From: Clostridia bacterium | Lineage (GTDB): Bacteria; Bacillota; Clostridia; Lachnospirales; Lachnospiraceae | DNA length: 36,115 bases | Assembly (NCBI GenBank): GCA_009929615.1 | Contig: SAAB01000034.1 | Coordinates: 1 to 36,115, forward strand | Reading direction: 5' to 3' | Shown here: piece by piece, positions 26,518-35,600 of the stretch | How positions within the stretch are numbered: position 1 is the stretch's first letter | How the letters are laid out: every line of letters begins with the position of its first letter | Notes under the pieces: generated by a model | Seen by the model: the letters and a program-made list of their open reading frames with translations, nothing else | The model's database searches: none | Told to the model about the DNA's origin: nothing | Translations under genes and position numbers: made by a program

Positions 26518-26849
26518 TTCATATTACTTTTATCTGGGCGAAGAAAAACTCGTTCCACATCAGCTTGGAACTTGTGCCAACGCTCTACTTCTTTTTTCAG
26601 CATTACCGCATCAACAAAGCCCAGTGTATTTGCCTTCGCAGCAAGCTGATTGACGTTGTTACCAATGGCGGACAGTTCACGCATTGTATCGTAGAATCTA
26701 TCATCAGGTTTCTCCCTCGGCTCATATCCTTTAATTAAAAGGCGGACAAGTCCTGCCTCACTCATACAAGTCTTCTTCGCTTTCTTCTGTAAGTCCTGTG
26801 CCTCGGCACGAGTCAAAAATAAATGCTTATCTATATTTCTCTTTCTCAT
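26508..26849 (-). CDS. MobC relaxosome accessory protein
   Basis: A 113-aa protein that assists the relaxase at oriT. It opens with a ribbon-helix-helix-like segment (KHLFLTRAEAQDLQKKAKKTCMSEAGLVRLLIKGY). The MobC signature RELSAIGNNVNQLAAKANTLG follows (about residues 57-77), then a helical end. It overlaps the relaxase gene by 10 nt. The structured gap immediately upstream is the likely DNA target. Confidence 0.9.
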   Translation of the reverse strand: MRKRNIDKHLFLTRAEAQDLQKKAKKTCMSEAGLVRLLIKGYEPREKPDDRFYDTMRELSAIGNNVNQLAAKANTLGFVDAVMLKKEVERWHKFQADVERVFLRPDKSNMKWQ

Positions 26850-26980
26850 ATTGTCGTATTCCTTTCTGGGGTATTAGGGGCAACCCCTAACGAGTCAATA
26901 CCGTTTGAGACACTTGTGTCTGCAAATGGTCTGCTCGCTAAGATGATACAGAGTTCCTCGGTTGCCCCGATTATCTGCAT
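26850..26980 (-). other. oriT: candidate origin of transfer (oriT) and mobC leader
   Basis: This 131-bp gap directly upstream of mobC and the relaxase is dense in inverted repeats. TTAGGGG-CAA-CCCCTAA is at 26874-26890. It lies inside a wider pair GGTATT / AATACC (26870-26902). AGACAC-TT-GTGTCT is at 26908-26921. A 9-bp pair, GGGGCAACC (26877-26885) and GGTTGCCCC (26960-26968), brackets most of the gap. Reading toward mobC, TTGACT and TAATAC spaced by 16 bp flank the first hairpin and could be a weak promoter. Location and structure are what an oriT of this relaxase class should look like. The nick site itself cannot be identified from sequence alone. Confidence 0.55.
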
Positions 26981-27586
26981 TTAGCGTTCCATATCTTTTG
27001 TAACCGGCTTATAGGGAACTACTTTAATCTCCTTATTCTGCTTGAAAAAGCGCTCCGGATATTTGAATTTATCTCGGTACTTATTCTCCAAATCTTTGGG
27101 GAGGCTCTCAAAATTCTCACTTTCAATGGGTGCATAGCACACAAAGAACTTGCCTGCCACAATGTCCATCAGCTCACCATCTTTATCATAAACAGCGCGA
27201 TTAAGTTCCGCTCCATTCATCTTTCCTTCTTCATTACATACAATTGCAACATCATCAGAAAATGGCATATATTCTTCTATATCGCCCCCAACAACTTCCT
27301 GCATTGCTTCTAAAGAATTGTCAATCTCTATCATTTTGGGATATTTCCCCGGCTCTATGAAAAGCACTGAAATCTTCTTCGTTTCTTCTACCATAATGAA
27401 TTTATCCTCCTCAACATTTAGGGCAAGGAAGCTTCCATTTTCCCAGTTCATATGAATCTGCCCCATATCATCAACAAATTTCACAGTTCCCCTGAGTCCC
27501 GCAGGCATTTTGCTTTCCCCCTTCATTTCTGCAAGAACAATTGTCATACCTTCGGAATAAGTCTCTTTTATTTCCTCTATTTTCAT
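26981..27586 (-). CDS. DUF4314-DUF3846 fusion protein
   Basis: A 201-aa cytoplasmic protein common in Clostridia ICEs, function unknown. Residues about 10-68 match DUF4314, a small SH3-like domain (GLRGTVKFVDDMGQIHMNWENG). Residues about 70-150 match DUF3846 (ISVLFIEPGKYPKMIEIDN ... GGDIEEYMPFSDDVAIVCNEEGKMNGAELNRAV). The two domains are often separate genes, so this is a fusion. Its ATG overlaps the stop of the TOPRIM gene (ATGA), indicating coupled translation. It is the last gene before the candidate oriT. Confidence 0.8.
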   Translation of the reverse strand: MKIEEIKETYSEGMTIVLAEMKGESKMPAGLRGTVKFVDDMGQIHMNWENGSFLALNVEEDKFIMVEETKKISVLFIEPGKYPKMIEIDNSLEAMQEVVGGDIEEYMPFSDDVAIVCNEEGKMNGAELNRAVYDKDGELMDIVAGKFFVCYAPIESENFESLPKDLENKYRDKFKYPERFFKQNKEIKVVPYKPVTKDMER

Positions 27587-28548
27587 CTCTCACCATTCCT
27601 TTCTTCTCTGAATTTATTCTGGTTTATATGCATTCGGATACAAAGAAAGTCGTTGTAATCTTTGCCTTTGGGAGGTGGATTATCAACGACTTCGTATTTG
27701 CTTGGCAGCGCAAGTGTTAGCCCTTGCGTTGCCTTTCTTCCAGCTATATCATTATCCAAATGAAGAATGATACGTCTTATATCTGGATTTTGTTCTAAGA
27801 ACTTTTCTATTGCTACTGGCACTTTGCTTTCCTTCATATCCCGCTTCGGAGCATAGACACCTGATAGGGATATGAGGTTCATATTTCGCCAATCTTTGCC
27901 CTCTAATTTGCATAACGTGGCATAAGATAATAGGTCAATGGCACATTCAAACAGATGCACCTCTGTCTTATTCTCTCCAAGCATTCGGAATGAATAATGC
28001 TTCTTACTACCCGAACAGTCACCCATAATGCGATTGCCATTCGTTGCACGATATGCACCATATTTTGCTTCACCCTGTTCATCATATCCAATGAAAACAG
28101 CATTGTGATAGGGAAGCGACTCTACAATAAATTTCTTATCCAAACAGTAATTTATGATTTCATAATCAATGCCACGACAAAACAGATATGCTACAACCAC
28201 GTCATTTGTTGGACTTTTCTCCGGCAGAAGAAGTGGTCTTTCTTCGTAGCTTGTATGAATTGTTTCGTATGTGGGAGTTGTAACTGCCACATTGCCCATA
28301 ATTGTTTCCACTGCCTCTATGAAGTCTAAGCCTCTTACCTTAATGAGAAAATCGAGGGCAGATACTCCCCCGATTCCCCTGCTCCACCACATCCATTTTC
28401 CATTGGAAATCTTCAAACTATCGTGTTCTTTTGTGGAGTAAGTGTTGCCTGACAGTTTTACAAGTTCACTTGGCTCGTAATTTCTTAAATAAGTCAGTAC
28501 GTCCATCCTCTTTGCTTCCATAATTATTTCTGGTGGTATATATGGCAT
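27583..28548 (-). CDS. DUF3991 and TOPRIM domain protein (primase-like)
   Basis: A 321-aa protein with a DUF3991 half (KWMWWSRGIGGVSALDFLIKVRG, residues about 51-75, resembling a CHC2-primase-like fold without an obvious zinc cluster) and a TOPRIM half. The TOPRIM Glu lies in HLFECAIDLLSYATL (near 201) and the Asp pair in IILHLDNDIAGRKAT (near 261). Such proteins of ICEs and plasmids are taken to be primases or nickases acting on the transferred strand. It ends in an ATGA overlap with the DUF3846 gene. Upstream it is separated from the DUF5688 gene by 12 nt. Confidence 0.85.
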   Translation of the reverse strand: MPYIPPEIIMEAKRMDVLTYLRNYEPSELVKLSGNTYSTKEHDSLKISNGKWMWWSRGIGGVSALDFLIKVRGLDFIEAVETIMGNVAVTTPTYETIHTSYEERPLLLPEKSPTNDVVVAYLFCRGIDYEIINYCLDKKFIVESLPYHNAVFIGYDEQGEAKYGAYRATNGNRIMGDCSGSKKHYSFRMLGENKTEVHLFECAIDLLSYATLCKLEGKDWRNMNLISLSGVYAPKRDMKESKVPVAIEKFLEQNPDIRRIILHLDNDIAGRKATQGLTLALPSKYEVVDNPPPKGKDYNDFLCIRMHINQNKFREERNGER

Positions 28549-28560
28549 CCTATCACCTGC

Positions 28561-29511
28561 CTATCGTTCCAAATCTTTGGTCTTTTCTTTGGATTCTTTG
28601 ACAATGCCAAGGGACTTCGTATCTTTATCAAATTCATAAATATGGTCCGATAATCGCTCCTCTTTGCTTACTTCCCGTGCATTAACATCACGAACTAAAG
28701 TGCCAAGTTCCTTTGGTGTCAATTCCATTGTATTCGCAAATTCCTTTGGAATGACTAAGACCTCGTGGACAGATGAAGGGAGAATATAGTAGCTGTCTCC
28801 AATTACATCAGACACTTTACTCAGTATCTGAGAATTGGCAAGCACTGACGCTCCTCCCACTTTGCTCTCATTGGTAAGTACCATCAATCCACACTGCTGA
28901 TAGGTGCTGCCCTCCTCTAACATATTTTCCTCTATACCAAATAAAACACATTCCATTGCACTTAGGCTCGATGGATGGATTCTCTCGGTATTCTCAACCG
29001 CCAGATGATGAATCTCATCCGTTGTAACACCCCAGCTTTCCATAAGCTCATTTGTAACAGGTGCTGTGGCACGTCCAAACTCTGTCATTCCAACCTCTAT
29101 CTGATACATTACCGCTAAATCATCAAGTTTCTTTGAAGGTCTTTCACGAAGCAGGCTCTTATTATTCTTGGTGAACACTATTTTCGTTGTAATATTCTCT
29201 TTTGCTTTTTCAAAATCCAGAATGGAATTCAAACCAAACGTTCTATCACCAATGGTATGTTTTACATATTCATTGGCAATGTGTGAACACACTTCCTCCA
29301 TTGAATTCCCATCTTCATATGACTGAAAGAACTCTTCCAGATAGAGTTTTGGTGTCACAGCCGCACCTTCTCTGTGAATAGATAATCCCTGCTTCATCAC
29401 ACTATTATTCTTCATCGTTCCATCAATTCTGACCACCGAGGTCTCGTATCCCGGCGGCATATAATCTAAAATATTATTCTTTACTTCATTGATAAATTCT
29501 CTATAGTCCAT
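28561..29511 (-). CDS. DUF5688 family protein
   Basis: A 316-aa soluble protein of a family found in Clostridia mobile elements, with no known activity. Family-like features are the N-terminal MDYREFINEVKNNI, the GLSIHREGAAVTPKLYLEEFF segment, and the block YILPSSVHEVLVIPKE near residue 240. No membrane segment or catalytic signature is visible. The start has GAGGA upstream. It lies 18 nt downstream of the 34-aa ORF. Confidence 0.82.
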   Translation of the reverse strand: MDYREFINEVKNNILDYMPPGYETSVVRIDGTMKNNSVMKQGLSIHREGAAVTPKLYLEEFFQSYEDGNSMEEVCSHIANEYVKHTIGDRTFGLNSILDFEKAKENITTKIVFTKNNKSLLRERPSKKLDDLAVMYQIEVGMTEFGRATAPVTNELMESWGVTTDEIHHLAVENTERIHPSSLSAMECVLFGIEENMLEEGSTYQQCGLMVLTNESKVGGASVLANSQILSKVSDVIGDSYYILPSSVHEVLVIPKEFANTMELTPKELGTLVRDVNAREVSKEERLSDHIYEFDKDTKSLGIVKESKEKTKDLER

Positions 29512-29529
29512 AATGGTTCCTCAGCTTTC

Positions 29530-29634
29530 TTATTTTTTTCTAATCTTCAGTTGTTCTGCATACAAGCGATAACGCTTCCTATCGTCTTTCGAATTCTTCT
29601 TAATGCACTCATATACAATTTCTTTTTTTACCAT
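29530..29634 (-). CDS. 34-residue basic ORF
   Basis: A 34-aa ORF (MVKKEIVYECIKKNSKDDRK...) starts 13 nt after the helicase stop and is preceded by AAGGAG very close to its ATG (3-nt spacing). It ends 18 nt before the DUF5688 gene. Nearly half of its residues are Lys or Arg. Its tight fit between two operon genes with its own ribosome binding site supports translation; nothing in it identifies a function. A longer in-frame reading would need a start inside the helicase gene. Confidence 0.5.
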   Translation of the reverse strand: MVKKEIVYECIKKNSKDDRKRYRLYAEQLKIRKK

Positions 29635-29647
29635 ATTCTCCTTCTTT

Positions 29648-32600
29648 CTAGCGGCTGTCCCGCTCATTTGATTTTTCTTTCTTTGTCGGTTCACGCTCAC
29701 CCTCATCAGGCTCACCGCCCACAATCTCATTTTCTTTTTTATCCATATTCAGAAGAATATTTAGTTCATCAAGTCTTGCAAGCTTGCCCTTCAATTCTTC
29801 TTCGTGGACAAATGGTTTCTCTGCTTCCTGCTTCGCTGTTTCGTATTGCTTCTTCGTGTTTTCAAGCTCATATTCACTGGAAGATAACCCTTCCGCAAAT
29901 TTCTCTATCCCATTATCCAGTCGAATGATATTTCCAAGAGGGTCTTCTCCAAGCGACACATTTCGACTTGTTTCACCTTTTAGTTTCACTTCATAACTTC
30001 GCTCTACTGTATTAAATAAAAGCTTCGTCTGAAAGCCTCTGTACGCTCCAAGTACAATAGGGTCTGGGCTTGTCATTGTCTTGCAGGCCTCTATAATCGC
30101 CTTTCCTGCTTCCGCTTTTTCCGCATAAAAAATATCCGAAACCTTCATACCAATAAATCGGTCATCAAGTGGCTTCGGATTTGCCTTTGCTGTTGCTACA
30201 TCTTTTGTAAGTGCTGCGATTCTTGTTTCCAAAAATGTGATTCTCTGCGGATAATACTTTATGATTTTGTCCTCTAATCTGTATTTTTCTGATAGAAAAT
30301 TGGACTTTAAAAGCTTTAATTTCTGTACCTGAATATCCAAGTCCATCTTCTCTTTGATATAGGGATTACCTGTTGCCAGCATTTTAATTTCCGCATAGGA
30401 CAATGCTGTTTCATCAATATCTTCTGCCGAACGGACGGGTGATTTGCTTGTCATAATCTGACTTGCAAATTTCTGTTTGCCTTCTACAAGCTGATAAAGG
30501 TATGCGTCAAAGGTTTGCTCTGTTACATAGCGATAGATATTCACTTCTGGATTTTCATTTCCCTGCCTGATGATTCTACCGCTTCGCTGCTCCAAGTCCG
30601 AAGGTCGCCACGGGCAATCCACATCGTGAAGTGCAACCAGTTTATCCTGCACATTTGTCCCTGCTCCCATCTTCTGCGTAGAGCCAAGAAGCACTCTGAC
30701 ATCTCCTTTTCGTGTCTTTTGGAATAGTTCTTTTTTCTTCATATCCGTATCTGCTTCGTGAATAAATCTTACTTCATTTTCTGGAATTCCCCTTTCTATT
30801 AGTTTCTTTCTAATGTCATTGTAGACAGAGAATCTTCCATCATTCTTCGGTGTCGAAAGGTCGCAAAATACTAATTGTGCTGATTTTTTCTCCATCGTTT
30901 CTGACCAGATTCGATGAATATTATCCACACAGGCATTTACTTTACTGTCCGCAAAATCCGGCAGCATTTCATTTAACATTCTCTGGTCCAGTGCAAGTTT
31001 ACGACCATCATTTGTGATTTTCAGCATATTATCCACGCTTGAATCCACTCCTCCGCTACGAACTGCTTCTGCTCGTTCTGCAAGGGATTCTACCATCTCC
31101 TTTTGCATTTCCGATGGCTTAACTGCTACATTGTGAAACTTCGCTTCTGGCACTGGAAGATTCAACATATCTGCTGTCTTTATATCAGCAACTTCTTTAA
31201 ACATCGCCATTAGTTCTGGCAGATTATAGAACTTCGCAAATCTTGTTTTCGCTCTATAACCAGTTCCTTCTGGGGTTAATTCCACAGCCGTAACTGTTTC
31301 ACCAAAGGTACTTGCCCAAGCATCAAAATGTTGCAGATTGTTTTTTACCAGTGTTCCATACTGCAAATATCTCTGTATGGTATATAATTCCACCATACTA
31401 TTGGAGATTGGGGTTCCCGTTGCGAACACAGTACCACGTCCTCCCGTTATCTCATCAAGATAGCGACATTTCATAAAAAGGTCTGAGGACTTCTGTGCTT
31501 CTGTCTGGGCAATGCCACCTACATTTCTCATTTTTGTATATAAGAAAAGATTTTTGTAAAAATGGCTCTCATCAATAAACACCCTGTCTACACCTAATTC
31601 TTCGAAGGTTACAACGTCATCTTTTCTACTCTGGTCATTTAATTTCTCCAACTTTTGACTGATTGATTTCTTAGATTTTTCAAGCTGCTTTATCGTAAAT
31701 TTTTCTCCACGATTTCGCTTTAGCTCAATAATTCCCTCGGTTAATTCATCAATCTGCTGCTGCAAAATCGCTCTCTGCCTTGTAATGGACATTGGAATTT
31801 TCTCAAACTGACTATGCCCGATAATTACCGCATCATAATCTCCTGTTGCAATTCTGCCGCAGAATTTTTTTCGGTTCTTTGTTTCAAAATCTTTCTTGGT
31901 AGCAACCAGAATGTTCGCCGCCGGATATAATTGTAAGTATTCCGCTGCCCACTGCTCCGTCAAATGATTTGGAACTACGAATAGCGACTTATTACACAAA
32001 CCAAGCCTTTTTGATTCCTGAGAAGCTGCTACCATCTCAAAGGTTTTCCCTGCCCCTACTGCGTGTGCAAGCAAGGTGTTCCCACCATAGAGAATATGAG
32101 CAACTGCATTTTTTTGATGTTCTCTCAAATCAATTTCCGGATTCATACCATTGAAAATGATATGGCTTCCATCATATTCACGAGGTCTTATGGAGTTGAA
32201 TTTTTCATTGTATAGCTTTGTCAGTTTCTCCCTGCGAGAAGGCTCTGACCATACCCAATCCACAAAGCCTTGCTTTATCATTTCCTGCTTGGCCTGTGCA
32301 ATGGCTGTTTCTTTCTTGTTTAGCACAGCTTTTTTCTTGCCTTCATCATCTTCAATATAATCAAAGATACGCACATCTTTTAAGTTCAGAGTCTCTTCCA
32401 TAATCTTGTATGCGTTAATTCGACCCGTACCATAAGTGCTATTGGCTTTTACATTTCCTCTGTCATAAGATTTTCCTTCTATATTCCATTCACTCGTAAA
32501 TGGTGAAAAGTGTACCTTAATATTCCATTGTGCATACCGTGGTGTTTCCAGAAATTTAAAGATATATTGCTGCACAATTTCGGGTGGAAGCCAAGTCGCA

Positions 32601-35600
32601 CCCAGACGTACTGAAATCTCACTTGCAGTCAATTCTTTCGGCTGTACTTTTTCTAATGCTTCTACATTTATTTTATAATCCTCTGGATATAATTCGGCGG
32701 TTCTTCTTGCAATATCCAGTTTTTCTCTGACATTGCCAGACAGATATTCATCTGCCATCACATACTTTCGCTCACTCGAATCCGAGTATCCATACATCGG
32801 ATTTAGGAAGATTGCACCTTTTAGGTCATTAAATATCTCCTCTTCTGACTTGTCTAGCAGTTGCTGCATATAGTCCATATCAATGCAAGCCTTTTCTCCC
32901 ATTGACACCGCTAATGCCTCGCTTGCAGTATCTACTTCTGTTACCGGAGTATGCGGCTTAATGGTTCGCTTATAAAACATATCCGCTTTGCGTTCCAGCT
33001 CGCCATTCTCATTGATAATTTCAAGGGCAGATAATAACGAATAAGAACTATCGTCCCCAAACACAGAAGTATTTGCCCTGCTGTTGATGAGTCCATACTT
33101 TTTCGTGTAGGCATCGTAACGTATATTTAATGTCGTCTGTGCCATTTTTATATCTGTATCGGGGTAATCTGCGGTCTGCATTTCTATCAGCGTTCTGACT
33201 GCATCACGAATGCCAATCATACCTTTGATTCGGTTTTGTGCTGTTGCAGATACCTCCACTGGACTCATTCTGGAGTTCTCTCTAAAGTAGATGGTATCTT
33301 CCAAAACTGTATAGGAGAAATTGCGGACAGTCACATCTGCGGGAATAGAATTATCTTCTTGAAGTTCATCTTCCAGTTCATACTCTACTATCTCTGCGTG
33401 AATATTTTGCACTGCTTCTTCCAGTTGATTTTCAAGGTCAACTCCTTCATATGCCTCACAAGTTGCCTCCATTCCAAATCGCCCTGATACCATTTTCATT
33501 TCTCCAAGTATCATTTCGGGATGCGCTACAAAATAAGAATTCATTCTGATTCCATCTTCACTTGTATCAAGGTGTACCCAGTCAGGTTCAATATCAATCA
33601 GTCTATCCCGCTTCTGCAAGAATAAAATATCAGATACAACTTCTGTTCCTGCATTGCCCTTAAAGGTGTCATTTGGTAATCTAACGGCTCCCAGAAGCTC
33701 CGCTCTTTGTGCAATATATTTTCGTACCTTGCTGTTTTCCTTATCCATTGTTCCCTTGCTGGTAACAAGAGCCATCACCCCTCCGGGACGAAGCTTATCT
33801 AATGACTTTGCAAAGAAATAATCGTGAATAAGGAAGTTATGCTTATCATATCGTTTGTCCAAGACCTTAAAATCTCCAAACGGAACATTACCAATAACTC
33901 CATCAAAGAAACTGTCAGGTACGTTTACTTCCTCAAAACCTTGTGCTGCAATGGATGATTTTTGATAAAGCTGTTGTGCAATTCCTGCTGATACCTTATC
34001 TAATTCCACTCCGTAAATCTTTGTTTCTGCCATTGCTTCTGGTAACATACCAATAAAATTTCCAATACCACACGAAGGCTCTAACAGGTTTCCTTCCTTA
34101 AATCCCATCTGCTCCATTGCCTTATAGATTGCGCTACTTACAGCAGGTGGCGTATAGAACGCAGTTAAGGTGCTTTCTCTCGCCGCAGTATATTCCTCTG
34201 GAGTAAGAACTATTTTAAGCTCAAGATACTCTGTACCCCAAGCAGAATTACTATCGTCAAATGCTTCTGGGATTCCTCCCCATCCGACATATTTCGACAA
34301 AACCTCCTGTTCTTCGGGTGTCGCAAATCTATTCTCACTCTCACACTTTTTCAAAAGCTGAATTGCCATAATATTTCTACGGAAACGCTCTTTCTTAGTG
34401 GCTTCCTCTACTGGGTGATTTCTCAAATCAAAGGTATTACGCTCACTTATCGGAATATCTGGATGCAAGTCGAAGCTCTTTACCTTTAAATTTTTCTTCT
34501 TTTCCCAAGCTGGGATAATCGGCTCGATACTCTTCGATTCCTCTTCTTTTTCACTACCATCGGAAATGGAAAAGCCTTGTGACCTCATATCTTCATAACT
34601 ATCAAATCCATTTTGCACAGCAACTATTTCCTGATAATCTTCTCTCGGCATAGTTCCCATATTGGTTTTGACATCATCAGATTTCATATATGGCTTCAAA
34701 TCTGAAAGAAGCTTCTCAATCGTAGCTCTGTCGCCACTTTCCCTGTCTAAATCTTCCAATTCCTCATTCATAAATGCAGCAATACCCGCTACATAATCGC
34801 CGTCCGTAAGTCTATCTCTGACGTCATCAATGGAATCAACATCAAGATTGTCCTGATAATTATAATAGTCAAAGTCTTTGATAAACTCCACAAGACGCTC
34901 TGCAAGGTCTGGTTCATTATCAGGCTCTTTGTCTGTTACTATCAGAAAATCGTTCAGTGGATTCTCTCTTACCTTCCGGTCAAAATCTTCCCTTGTGAAC
35001 TCCTTATTAAATAAAGGCATCTCATAGTCATAGAGCATCACTCTTGTGCTGTCAAAAGATAATATTTCGTATTTCTCACTACCGATATACACTGCATCTC
35101 CAAGATGGTATTCATACTCTGCGGTGTTATCAGGTTTGATTTCCACCTTTTCCTCTGCGTCGGGTTCTTCTGGAGCTACCATAGTTGGTGCTGTATTTAG
35201 AATTTCACGATTCTGATTACGCTCCCTCATCTCGGCTCTTTTGACTTCCTCTGCTTCAAGCCATATCGGATAATTCTTTTTTTCTTTGTCATTTAAGTAT
35301 CTATCCGCAGCTATCAGCTCTTCAATTCGATTAGCAACCTTTGACCAGTTAAGCAAAATATTGGGTCTATCCTTGACATTGCTTTTGTAAATTTTAAGTC
35401 CTTTTGCATTATGGTCCTGACCATAATCGTCATATCCACCTGCACTGGAAGAACCCCCGATACCATATTCATTCTTTAAGAAGTCTGCATTTTCTTTTGA
35501 TGAAAAACTCTTTTGAAATTGCTCGTAGATTCTCATTTTTCCATTCACAAATCCAGACCCACCTTTAATAGTCGCATCTATGACTTCTTGTGGCACTAAA

